Below are positions 1 to 6,908 of a stretch of 14,616 nucleotides of DNA, one piece after another. Positions within the stretch are counted from its first letter, which is position 1, and the number at the start of each line of letters is the position of its first letter. The position numbers were made by a program, and so were the translations under genes. The notes below the pieces were generated by a model. That model was not told the origin of the DNA. It worked only from the letters and a program-made list of their open reading frames with translations, and ran no database searches. Source of the stretch: Gemmatimonadaceae bacterium (lineage in GTDB: Bacteria > Gemmatimonadota > Gemmatimonadetes > Gemmatimonadales > Gemmatimonadaceae); assembly GCA_025451425.1 (NCBI GenBank), contig JANWKK010000244.1, positions 1-14,616 of the forward strand, given 5' to 3'.

Positions 1-156
1 CGCGACGTCGTGACGCCCGAGTGGACAATGGACGCCGAGGGAATGGTGCGCGTGCCCACGGAGGCGGGGATCGGCATCACGGTCGACACGGGCCGAGTCG
101 AGGATCTCACGGTAAAGCGTGAAGCGCTGGAGAGCCGCTCGATGGCGGCACGATGA
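1..156 (+). CDS. Enolase-superfamily enzyme, 3' end only (possible o-succinylbenzoate synthase / N-succinylamino acid racemase)
   Basis: The frame open from the first base gives 51 residues and then TGA at 154-156, so only the C-terminus is present. It contains VRVPTEAGIGITVD followed by RVEDLTVKREAL. This resembles the C-terminal tail of the mandelate racemase/muconate lactonizing enzyme branch of the enolase superfamily, where a V-P-x-G-P-G-I/L-G-V-x-V-D segment precedes a short tail. The ending with LTVxRExL recalls the o-succinylbenzoate synthase/N-succinylamino acid racemase group more than dipeptide epimerases, but this is a weak distinction. The catalytic lysines and metal ligands lie upstream of the window and cannot be checked. 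The stop overlaps the ATG of the next gene (ATGA), which implies translational coupling to an acyl-amino-acid hydrolase. That pairing is known for N-succinylamino acid racemases. The family call is moderately sure; the specific activity is a guess. Confidence 0.5.
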   Translation, partial: RDVVTPEWTMDAEGMVRVPTEAGIGITVDTGRVEDLTVKREALESRSMAAR

Positions 157-1370
157 CGGCTGCGCCGCCAGCATCTGAGCTCTCGGCGGTTGAGCATCTT
201 TTTAATCCGACGCTCCGTCAGGCGCTGATCGAGTTGCGCCGTGCGATTCACGCCGATCCCGAGTTGTCGTTTCAGGAAGAGCGAACGGCTCAGAAGCTCG
301 AGCGGGCGCTCTCGGCGATCGGCGGCGCCAGCGTGCAACGCGTCGCCAACACCGGTGTCGTCGCGCGGGTTCGAGGTATTGATCGCTCTGCGCCGCTCGT
401 TGCCATTCGCGGCGACATCGATGCACTCCCAGTGCGTGAAGAAACGGGACTACCATTCGCGTCGCATAACGAAGGTGTCATGCACGCCTGTGGACACGAC
501 GTGCACGCCACCTGGGCCGTTGGGGCGGCCGCGTTGCTCGCCGAACGTCCCGCGTCGGGCGATGTGCTGGTCGTGCTCCAGCCAGCGGAGGAAACAGGCC
601 GGGGCGCGCCCGCGATCATAGAAAGCGGCGTGCTGGACGGCGTGCGTGCCATCTTCGGTGGCCACGTAGACCGGCGGTTCGCTGTCGGACAGGTCGTCGC
701 GGACGAAGGCCCGCTCGCCGCGTCGGCCGACATGTTCGAGATCGGGCTCGTTGGGCAGGGAGCTCACGCCGCGCGGCCTCACGAGTCGGCGGACCCGATC
801 GTGGGGCTCGGCGCGCTCATCGGCGCGATTCAGACGATCGTGTCCCGCCGACTGAACCCCGCCAATCCTGGCGTCGTCACCATCGGCACGGTGCACGCGG
901 GAACGGCGTCGAATGTCATTCCCGATCGGGCGACGCTCACCGGGACCGTTCGCGCGGTCGACGCACCGTCACGGCGCTTGATGCTCGACGAAGTGCGTCG
1001 CATCTCGGAGAGCATTGCCGCGGCCTATCGCTTGACCGCAAATGTCAAATGGGAGCTTGGGACGCCGCCGATCGTCAATCCGCCTAACGCGACGGCGTGG
1101 GCGCGGCGCGCGGCGACCTCACTGCTCGGCGAATCCGGCGTGGTACCGCTCGGCTTCCTGAACCTCGCCGGCGAAGACTTTGCTCATTACATGGAGCAGA
1201 TTCCTGGCTGCTTCCTTCGTATTGGCGCCCGCGAACCCGGCGGTGTCGCGATTCCCGCGCACGCGCCGAAGTTCTACGCCGCGGAAGAGAGCATCTTCGT
1301 CGGCGCGGCCGTCTTGGCGGAGACGGCGCGTGTGGCGTCGGCGGAACTGAGCCGGGCGCGTGACGCGTGA
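153..1370 (+). CDS. M20D-family amidohydrolase (N-acyl-L-amino acid hydrolase / carboxypeptidase)
   Basis: This 405-residue protein has every landmark of the M20D metallopeptidase branch (hippurate hydrolase, IAA-amino acid hydrolase, N-acyl amino acid deacylase): RRAIHADPELSFQEE (29-43), GDIDALPVREETGLPF (87-102), HACGHDVH (111-118), QPAEE (143-147), GQGAHAARPH (201-210), TASNVIPD (251-258) and GEDF (340-343). The five expected dimetal ligands are in place: C113, H115, E147, H171 and H370. The spacing of the first four matches plant ILL2 as I remember it. It should cleave an acyl-amide bond to free an amino acid in the cytoplasm; no signal peptide is seen. The acyl group cannot be read from the sequence. 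The ATG overlaps the stop of the preceding enolase-superfamily gene, suggesting one operon and possibly one pathway, such as N-succinylamino acid racemization then desuccinylation. Confidence 0.9.
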   Translation: MTAAPPASELSAVEHLFNPTLRQALIELRRAIHADPELSFQEERTAQKLERALSAIGGASVQRVANTGVVARVRGIDRSAPLVAIRGDIDALPVREETGLPFASHNEGVMHACGHDVHATWAVGAAALLAERPASGDVLVVLQPAEETGRGAPAIIESGVLDGVRAIFGGHVDRRFAVGQVVADEGPLAASADMFEIGLVGQGAHAARPHESADPIVGLGALIGAIQTIVSRRLNPANPGVVTIGTVHAGTASNVIPDRATLTGTVRAVDAPSRRLMLDEVRRISESIAAAYRLTANVKWELGTPPIVNPPNATAWARRAATSLLGESGVVPLGFLNLAGEDFAHYMEQIPGCFLRIGAREPGGVAIPAHAPKFYAAEESIFVGAAVLAETARVASAELSRARDA

Positions 1371-1480
1371 AGCGTGGCGCGTCATCGCCGCTTTCACTAG
1401 CGGCAGCGTGCTCCAGAGTTAACTTCGCTCGAGGTTTCCCCCGCCTTCTCACGCGCCACGCATCACGCGCCACGCTCCAC
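1360..1480. repeat. Inverted pair of degenerate heptamer arrays (GCNYCAC)
   Basis: The 3' end of the amidohydrolase gene and the gap before the permease hold two arrays of a 7-base unit. On the minus strand, 1380-1360 reads as three units: GCGCCAC, GCTTCAC, GCGTCAC. On the plus strand, 1453-1480 reads as four: GCGCCAC, GCATCAC, GCGCCAC, GCTCCAC. The arms 1361-1382 and 1451-1472 pair at 20 of 22 positions with a 68-base loop, so a long stem-loop is possible. The left arm includes the amidohydrolase stop codon and the right array ends a few bases before the permease ATG. Two more units lie upstream of paaA at 11883-11896. The function is unknown. Confidence 0.75.
1417..1425. promoter_or_regulatory. 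AGTTAACTT near-palindrome upstream of the permease (possible operator)
   Basis: AGTTAACTT lies 60 bases upstream of the permease ATG, in the loop of the inverted repeat. The same 9-mer lies 74 bases upstream of the M55 aminopeptidase gene at 4140-4148, where it extends to a perfect 12-base palindrome. Two copies in front of two functionally related genes hint at a shared regulator, but GTTAAC alone is expected once or twice in a window of this size. Treat it as a weak candidate. Confidence 0.2.
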
Positions 1481-1484
1481 GCCA

Positions 1485-2849
1485 ATGGCTTCTCTCAATC
1501 GCACGCTCACGCTCCGCGACCTGATCCTCATCGTCATCGGTACGGTCATCGGTTCGGGAATATTCCTCGTGCCCGGTGTCGTGCTGAAACAGAGCGGTGG
1601 GTCGATGGGAGTCGCACTCCTCGTCTGGTTGGCAGCGGGAGTGCTCTCGCTGCTCGGTGCATTGACCTATGGTGAGATGGGCGCGTCGAAGCCGGACGCC
1701 GGCGGTCTCTATGTCTACCTGCGCGACGCGTTAGGCCCGCTGCCAGCCTTTCTCTATGGTTGGACGATGTTCTTCGTGATCGCGGCGGGCTCCTGTGCGA
1801 CGCTCGCGGTGGCGTTCACGAACTATCTCGGTCAGTTCGTCACGCTCTCGCCGATCGCGGGAAAGCTCGTCTCCGTCGTGATGATTCTCGTCGTCATGAT
1901 CATCAACGTTCGCGGCACGCGACAGGGCGCGAATGTCCAGGGTGTTGCCACGGGCATCAAGGTCGGAGCGATCCTCATTATGAGCGTGCTGTTGATCGCT
2001 GTTGGACACGGATTTTCACAAACACCGTCGATCTGGCCGGCAGCATGGAACGGATCGCTCTTCGCCGGCGTCGGCGTCGCGATGATTGGGGTGCTCTGGG
2101 CCTACGAGGGGTGGCAATACGTCACCTTCTCTGCCGGCGAGACGAAGGATCCACAGCGCGTCTTCCCGTTAGGTATCGCCGTGGGTACGGCGGCGATCAT
2201 CGGCATCTACATGCTGGCCAACGTTGGCTACTTTGCCGCGCTCGGTGCCGATGGCGCGATGAAGAGCGAGCGGATCGCGGCCGAATCGATGGCGGCGGCG
2301 TTCGGACCGGCGGCGGGGAAGCTGATCGCGGCGACGATTCTCGTCTCGATGTTCAGCGCCGCGAACGGCATCACGCTCACCGCGCCACGACTGTACTACT
2401 CGATGTCGCGCGACGGCGTCTTCTTCGCCAAGCTGGCCGAAGTGCATCCACGCTTCAGCACTCCAGCGATCGCCATCGTCACGAGCTCGGTATGGGCGAT
2501 GCTGCTCGCAGCGACCGGGACATTTCAGCAGCTGCTCACGTATGTGGTGTTCGTCGGCTGGATCTTCTACGCCCTTGGCGCGATCGCGATCTTCGTCTAC
2601 CGCCGGCGGGACCCCAATCTTGCGAGGCCATTCCGAACGCCTGGCTATCCGCTGACTCCGATTCTTTTCGTGCTCTCAGCGGCGGCGATAGTAATCAACA
2701 CGATTGTCACGCAGCCGCAAAATGTGATCTTCGCGCTCGCGTTGATGGTGCTCGGCGTCCCGGCTTATTACATGTGGCGCAGTCGATTGGCGAAGGCACC
2801 TCCAGACGCTTTGAAGTCACCCGCCGCGAACGTGCGCGAAACGGTCTAG
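1485..2849 (+). CDS. APC-superfamily amino acid permease
   Basis: This 454-residue, very hydrophobic protein starts with the hallmark first helix of the amino acid/polyamine/organocation superfamily, IGTVIGSGIFLVPG (18-31). It is followed by a WLAAGVLSLLGALTYGEMG segment (48-66), a PDAGGLYVYL loop (70-79) and GPLPAFLYGW (84-93). This pattern is closest to the LAT/SteT-like amino acid exchanger group. About 12 membrane helices can be picked out, the usual number. It should carry amino acids across the inner membrane; the substrate cannot be told from sequence. No Shine-Dalgarno site precedes the ATG, which sits directly after a heptamer repeat array. It follows an acyl amino acid hydrolase by 114 bases and may share a physiological role with it. 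Two TTA leucine codons (1731, 2169) both fall inside the over-represented CGTTAGG motif. Confidence 0.9.
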   Translation: MASLNRTLTLRDLILIVIGTVIGSGIFLVPGVVLKQSGGSMGVALLVWLAAGVLSLLGALTYGEMGASKPDAGGLYVYLRDALGPLPAFLYGWTMFFVIAAGSCATLAVAFTNYLGQFVTLSPIAGKLVSVVMILVVMIINVRGTRQGANVQGVATGIKVGAILIMSVLLIAVGHGFSQTPSIWPAAWNGSLFAGVGVAMIGVLWAYEGWQYVTFSAGETKDPQRVFPLGIAVGTAAIIGIYMLANVGYFAALGADGAMKSERIAAESMAAAFGPAAGKLIAATILVSMFSAANGITLTAPRLYYSMSRDGVFFAKLAEVHPRFSTPAIAIVTSSVWAMLLAATGTFQQLLTYVVFVGWIFYALGAIAIFVYRRRDPNLARPFRTPGYPLTPILFVLSAAAIVINTIVTQPQNVIFALALMVLGVPAYYMWRSRLAKAPPDALKSPAANVRETV

Positions 2850-2939
2850 TTCGGCGAGAAAATATCGTCGTCTACGGTGTGAGGTCTATCACCGCGCGCC
2901 GCGCGGAAATCGGCACCTTCAGGCGGTCCGGGAGGTGCG

Positions 2940-3155
2940 ATGCACGACAAGCAGCTCGAGGTTGGCGCGAAGCTCATCGTGTCGACTGCTGACGGTGATG
3001 AAGAAGACGAGGTGACGCGCGTACTCGTCGACGCGGTTGATGCGGGCGTCTGGGTGGTGGAAACTGCGCGCAACGGCCGCGTGATCGTCATGAAAGGGCG
3101 GGACAGCGCTCCGTGGGCTAGCTCCGCGTTGTTCGACAATTCAAGTAGCTATTGA
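2940..3155 (+). CDS. Small protein of unknown function (71 aa)
   Basis: I do not recognise this protein. It is short, acidic in the middle (DGDEEDE at 18-24) and has alternating hydrophobic stretches (VTRVLVDAV, GVWVVET, GRVIVMKG) that suggest a small beta-rich soluble fold. No signal peptide or membrane helix is seen. A good ribosome binding site, GGGAGGT, lies 3 bases before the ATG. That is one of only two clear Shine-Dalgarno sites in the window and is the main reason to accept the gene. It follows the permease by 90 bases on the same strand and converges on the aminopeptidase gene with 14 bases between them. The gap before it holds the 15-base GC palindrome at 2892-2906. The reverse-strand reading frame here looks like a shadow (serine/threonine-rich, no ribosome site). 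Confidence 0.6.
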   Translation: MHDKQLEVGAKLIVSTADGDEEDEVTRVLVDAVDAGVWVVETARNGRVIVMKGRDSAPWASSALFDNSSSY

Positions 3156-3169
3156 CCGCCAGAGGATCG

Positions 3170-4066
3170 TTAGGGCGTCATGTCGGGATCGTACGTGTTG
3201 ATGAACTCGAGGAATCGCGAGACCTGTAGAATGTCGCGGCCCTCGAAGCGGATTCCATGCGACGACGTGCGTTGGACGATCGGCAGGAAGCTCAGCATTT
3301 CCGCCGGCGTGTAATTCTTGAACGTGACGTCGAGGCGCACCGGCGCGCGAACGACAAAGGGCCGCAGCGAGGCCCGCCGCTGGACGCCCGCCTTCACCTT
3401 CTGCCTAACGAGCTGCTGCGCCGCGTCCGGCGTCATCGTTGCCGCGGAATGAAAGCTGATGGCTTGCTTGACGACGGCGCCCTCCATGCTGCCGATCAGC
3501 GCCTGCGCTTCGGCGACGGCGACGTTGTCACCCGAGATCGCGACAATCGGCACGCCGAAGTAGCCGGCGATCGCCGCGTTGATTCCCGACTCCGGCATCG
3601 CCACGCCATTGAGCTCGACCGCCGCAAGATGAGCGCTCGAGATCGTGTGTGCCCGCACGCCGGCGGGATTCGTCGTCGCCGCATGATAGCCGATGAAGAC
3701 GGCTGCGTCGTACGTCGAATCGATGCCTTGCATCATCATGAGCGGTCGTGGCCACGACCGAATGATCGTCACGTCCGGCGGGAACTTGTCGATGAGTAGA
3801 CTCTCACCGTTCCCGTGCGAGTCGCTGACGACGATCTGCGTCGCCCCCGCGTCCCGTGCCCCGGCGACTGCCGCGAGCGCTTCACCAGTCATGAACTCTC
3901 GTGCGCGCGCGTACTCGAAGCCCGTCGGGGAGAGTTGATCCGCCGTGACGACACCGGCGATTCCCTCCATATCGACTGAGATGTAGACCTTGAGCGGACG
4001 CTGAGCACCGAGGGGAACGGCGAGCAGCAGCAGGAACACTGTGAGACAATGAGATGATCGGCGCAT
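3170..4066 (-). CDS. Exported M55 D-aminopeptidase, DppA family
   Basis: This 298-residue protein aligns well from memory with Bacillus subtilis DppA, a zinc-dependent D-aminopeptidase that acts on D-Ala-D-Ala and similar short D-peptides. The metal-site motifs are present: YISVDMEGIAG (28-38, D32 and E34), VSDSHGNG (80-87, H84), IGYHA (125-129, H128) and PESGIN (158-163, E159). Residues 1-22 form a signal peptide (RR, hydrophobic core FLLLLAVPLG, AQ end), so the enzyme should be exported, unlike the cytosolic Bacillus enzyme. The ATG has no Shine-Dalgarno site, but the signal peptide supports it. The stop codon TAA lies within a copy of the over-represented CCTAACG motif. It lies convergent to the permease group and divergent from an FKBP-like lipoprotein. 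It may supply D-amino acids to the neighbouring permease and hydrolase. Confidence 0.9.
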   Translation of the reverse strand: MRRSSHCLTVFLLLLAVPLGAQRPLKVYISVDMEGIAGVVTADQLSPTGFEYARAREFMTGEALAAVAGARDAGATQIVVSDSHGNGESLLIDKFPPDVTIIRSWPRPLMMMQGIDSTYDAAVFIGYHAATTNPAGVRAHTISSAHLAAVELNGVAMPESGINAAIAGYFGVPIVAISGDNVAVAEAQALIGSMEGAVVKQAISFHSAATMTPDAAQQLVRQKVKAGVQRRASLRPFVVRAPVRLDVTFKNYTPAEMLSFLPIVQRTSSHGIRFEGRDILQVSRFLEFINTYDPDMTP

Positions 4067-4137
4067 GTAGGCGAGGGGAGGGGCGAAGTGACGAGCCGTG
4101 CCCGAGGCGCGGCTGAAGCGTCGAGATATGCGCGTGC

Positions 4138-4149
4138 CAAGTTAACTTG
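4138..4149. promoter_or_regulatory. CAAGTTAACTTG perfect palindrome in divergent promoter region (possible operator)
   Basis: A perfect 12-base palindrome sits in the 214-base gap between the divergent aminopeptidase and FKBP-lipoprotein genes, 72 bases from the aminopeptidase ATG. Its core AGTTAACTT recurs 60 bases upstream of the amino acid permease. No convincing -35/-10 pair was found around it. Otherwise I see nothing defined in this gap. Confidence 0.25.
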
Positions 4150-4280
4150 AGAGTGGCCGACCGCCAGTAACCCTCGCCGCGATCCGCTCCACGCTCTGCG
4201 CACGGGAATCCCCCTCCCAAAGCGCGGATTCTTACCACAGTTTGTACCTGCGACTACACCCACCACTTCCAGGCTTTGAA

Positions 4281-4748
4281 ATGAAGCGATTCGTGATCTT
4301 CCTGCTCCCATGCCTCTTGCTTGGCGCCTGCCTAACGGAGCCGAAGCAATGCGTGGTGAATCCGAGCAATCCCGCGACGGAGACGTTCGCCGCCTCGCTC
4401 GGCGTGAATCTGGACAGCATGTCCAAGACGATGATCGGCGACTACACGAGAGACATCGTGGCCGGCACTGGCCCGGTCCTGGACTCGCTTCAGGTCGTGC
4501 AGATTCACTATACCGCGTATCTCGTGGACGGAACGGTGATCGATCAGGTGACCGATCAGCCCTTTCCGATCGATCTGAGCCAGACGGCGACGGTCGGGCT
4601 GGCGGACGGCATGTTGGGCATGAGCGTGGGCGGCTCGCGACTCATCGTCGCCCCATCGAACCTGGCGCTCGGCGCCTGCCCGAATGGACCCGTGCCCGGC
4701 AATTCGACGCTCGTCTACAAGGTCGATCTGCTGCAGATCGGAATCTGA
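4281..4748 (+). CDS. FKBP-like peptidyl-prolyl isomerase lipoprotein
   Basis: Starting at ATG 4281, this is a 155-residue protein with a lipoprotein signal: MKRFVIFLLP then a lipobox LLGAC with the lipidated cysteine at residue 17. The frame stays open upstream to a TTG at 4242, but that start would bury the signal, so 4281 is preferred. Residues 54-155 match the FKBP fold: VVQIHYTAYLVDGTVID (72-88), GMLGMSVGGSRLIVAP (110-125) and VPGNSTLVYKVDLLQI (138-153). The usual active-site tryptophan and the late tyrosine of FKBPs appear replaced by leucine (about L107 and L130), and the usual F-D pair reads I87-D88, so catalysis may be weak. It is probably anchored in the cell envelope as a folding helper. 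It is divergent from the exported aminopeptidase; no operon link to the next gene is evident. Confidence 0.8.
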   Translation: MKRFVIFLLPCLLLGACLTEPKQCVVNPSNPATETFAASLGVNLDSMSKTMIGDYTRDIVAGTGPVLDSLQVVQIHYTAYLVDGTVIDQVTDQPFPIDLSQTATVGLADGMLGMSVGGSRLIVAPSNLALGACPNGPVPGNSTLVYKVDLLQIGI

Positions 4749-4800
4749 CGCTCGGTTCACTGCTTCAACGCCTATCACCAGCGCCCATCGCTGACCCTTC

Positions 4801-6795
4801 GTGAGTGGCCCGCTGTGGACGCCGTCGCCAGCGGACGTTGCGCGGGCCAACCTCACGCGGTTCATGTCGGTCGCGAATGCCCGAGGCGCGAAGGCGTACG
4901 ACTATTCGAGCCTCTACGCGTGGTCTCTCGAGCAGTCCGAGGCTTTCTGGAGCACGGTCTGGGACTATTGCGGCATCGTCGCCGACCGTGATTTCGGGGG
5001 CTCCGCGTGGCGATCGGTGCTCACGGGCGCGGAGCGCATGGCGCCGCCAGATCCAACGCTCGGTCCCCGATGGTTCGACGGGGCGCGACTGAACTTCGCC
5101 GAGAATCTGCTTCGCTTCCGTGACGATCACGTTGCGATGATCGCGTGGAACGAGCTCGGACCCACACGACGACTCACATTCGCCGAGCTGTACGCCGAGA
5201 CCGCACGGCTGTCGGCCGCGCTGCTGGCGCAGGGAGTGCGCGCGGGCGATCGCGTCGCCGCGTTCATGCCTAACGTTCCCGAGACGGTCATCGCAATGCT
5301 TGCTACGGCCAGCATTGGCGCGATCTGGTCTTCGTGCTCGCCGGACTTTGGCGTGCAGGGCGTGCTGGACCGCTTCGGGCAGATCGAGCCTCGCATACTC
5401 TTCTGTGCCGATGGATATCGTTACTCCGGAAAAGAGATCGACTCGCTAGGCACCATCGCCGGAATTGCGCAAACGATCTCGACGATCGAGCGCGTTGTGG
5501 TCGTTCCCTACATGGGCGCGACGCCTGATGTAAGTAGAGTGGCGCACGCGGTACTCTACGACGATTTCGTCGCTGGCATCGGGTCGGTTCGCGACCTGGA
5601 ATTCGCGCGACTGCCGTTCGATCATCCGCTGTACGTGATGTACTCGTCAGGCACGACCGGACTTCCGAAATGCATGGTCCACGGCGCTGGCGGTACGCTG
5701 CTGCAGCATCAGAAAGAGCACGTCCTCCACTGCGATCTCGGGCGGGACGATCGCCTTTTCTACTTCACGACCTGTGGTTGGATGATGTGGAACTGGCTGG
5801 TGTCCGCGCTCGCCGTCGGATCGACGATAGTGCTCTACGACGGAGCGGCGTTCCTTCGGCGAGCGCCGATTCTGTGGGATATGGCAGAGGCAGAGCGCGT
5901 CACCGTATTTGGGACGAGCGCAAAGTGGCTCGCCCTGGCGGAGAAAGAGGGCATCAAACCGAGCGCGTCGCACAATCTGTCTGCGCTACGGTCGATCTTG
6001 TCGACCGGCAGTCCGCTCGCCGCGCACAGCTTCGATTACGTGTACGAGCACGTGAAGTCGGACGTGCGACTCAGCAGCATCAGCGGCGGCACGGACCTCA
6101 TCTCCTGCTTCGCACTCGGGAACCCGATTGCACCAGTGTGGCGCGGCGAGATTCAAGCGCGTGGGCTCGGCATGAAGGTCGAGATCTTCGATGACGAGGG
6201 CCACTCGATCATCGAGCGAGCAGGAGAATTGGTGTGCACGGCGCCGTTCCCGAGCATGCCGATTTACTTCTGGAACGACCCATCTGGTGAGAAATATCGG
6301 TCGGCGTACTTCGATCACTTTCCGAATGTGTGGCGACATGGCGACTGGGCGGAGGTGACCAGCCACGATGGCGTCGTGATTTACGGCCGGAGCGATGCGA
6401 CGCTCAATCCGGGCGGCGTCCGTATCGGCACGGCTGAGATCTACCGACAGGTGGAGCAACTGCCGGAGGTGTTGGAGAGCCTGGTTATCGGTCAGCAGAT
6501 CCCTGGTGCGGGCGATGACCTGCGAATCGTGCTTTTTGTGCGTCTTGTCGAAGGCGAATCGCTCACTGATGCATTGAAGGAGCGAATTCGCGCACAGATT
6601 CGCGTGAACACGAGTCCGCATCATGTGCCAAAAAAGATCGTGCAGGTTGCCGACATTCCACGGACGATCAGCGGAAAGATCACCGAGCTCGCGGTCCGCG
6701 ACGTGATTCACGGTCGACCAGTGAAGAATCGCGACGCGTTGGCGAATCCGGACGCGCTCGAGTTGTTCCGCGACATACCTGAGCTGCGCGACTGA
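4801..6795 (+). CDS. Acetoacetate-CoA ligase (acetoacetyl-CoA synthetase)
   Basis: This 664-residue enzyme of the acyl-adenylate-forming superfamily activates acetoacetate with ATP and CoA. The N-terminus PLWTPSPADVARANLTRFM, the family's usual length near 650, and the tail GRPVKNRDALANPDALELF are specific to acetoacetate-CoA ligases rather than acetyl-CoA synthetases. Motifs seen are the P-loop YSSGTTGLPK (281-290), TTCGWMMWNW (from about 322), GRSDATLNPGGVR (529-541) and the catalytic lysine K626 in ISGKITEL. The GTG at 4801 is the only possible start near the conserved N-terminus, because a TGA in the same frame lies at 4792. No Shine-Dalgarno site is visible. It precedes two tyrosine-catabolic dioxygenase genes on the same strand, which fits salvage of acetoacetate, the end product of homogentisate breakdown. 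A use in polyhydroxybutyrate or leucine metabolism is also possible. Confidence 0.93.
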   Translation: MSGPLWTPSPADVARANLTRFMSVANARGAKAYDYSSLYAWSLEQSEAFWSTVWDYCGIVADRDFGGSAWRSVLTGAERMAPPDPTLGPRWFDGARLNFAENLLRFRDDHVAMIAWNELGPTRRLTFAELYAETARLSAALLAQGVRAGDRVAAFMPNVPETVIAMLATASIGAIWSSCSPDFGVQGVLDRFGQIEPRILFCADGYRYSGKEIDSLGTIAGIAQTISTIERVVVVPYMGATPDVSRVAHAVLYDDFVAGIGSVRDLEFARLPFDHPLYVMYSSGTTGLPKCMVHGAGGTLLQHQKEHVLHCDLGRDDRLFYFTTCGWMMWNWLVSALAVGSTIVLYDGAAFLRRAPILWDMAEAERVTVFGTSAKWLALAEKEGIKPSASHNLSALRSILSTGSPLAAHSFDYVYEHVKSDVRLSSISGGTDLISCFALGNPIAPVWRGEIQARGLGMKVEIFDDEGHSIIERAGELVCTAPFPSMPIYFWNDPSGEKYRSAYFDHFPNVWRHGDWAEVTSHDGVVIYGRSDATLNPGGVRIGTAEIYRQVEQLPEVLESLVIGQQIPGAGDDLRIVLFVRLVEGESLTDALKERIRAQIRVNTSPHHVPKKIVQVADIPRTISGKITELAVRDVIHGRPVKNRDALANPDALELFRDIPELRD

Positions 6796-6797
6796 AA

Positions 6798-6868
6798 AAG
6801 GGGCTAGAGCCTAGGGGAGAGGGCTGGGGAACTCACCCTAGTCCCTAACCTCTAGCCCCTAGCCCCTT
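6798..6868. repeat. GGGGCTA heptamer arrays in inverted pair, copy A
   Basis: The gap between the acetoacetate-CoA ligase and hpd carries phased 7-base units on both strands. Plus strand from 6800: GGGGCTA, GAGCCTA, GGGGAGA, GGGCTGG. Minus strand from 6866: GGGGCTA, GGGGCTA, GAGGTTA, GGGACTA. The two arms form an imperfect stem of roughly 26 pairs with about 20 matches. On the minus strand the stem is followed by TTTTT (6799-6795), so it resembles a terminator for leftward transcription. In the plus direction only two T follow. It may be a bidirectional terminator or a REP-like element. Confidence 0.8.
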
Positions 6869-6870
6869 CG

Positions 6871-6882
6871 TATATTGCTAAT
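6871..6882 (+). promoter_or_regulatory. AT-rich candidate -10 region for hpd
   Basis: TATATTGCTAAT stands out in GC-rich surroundings 27 to 38 bases before the hpd ATG, right after the copy A repeat. TATATT (6871-6876) could serve as a -10 box and would leave a short leader containing the GGAG site at 6900-6903. No acceptable -35 box is seen, because that position falls in the repeat arm. Confidence 0.3.
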
Positions 6883-6908
6883 CAAGGACTCTCAGCATCG
6901 GAGCACCC

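Noticed and set aside
1760..2992. A 410-residue plus-strand frame inside and beyond the permease gene
   Set aside because: The product is rich in Arg and His with no hydrophobic pattern, while the overlapping frame is a clear permease; it is a frame shadow.
4242..4280. Upstream TTG start extending the FKBP-like lipoprotein by 13 residues
   Set aside because: It would place a polar, proline-containing stretch before a textbook lipoprotein signal; ATG 4281 explains the signal better.
5986..6711. A 241-residue minus-strand frame opposite the acetoacetate-CoA ligase
   Set aside because: There are no recognisable motifs and it is fully covered by a strong ligase match.
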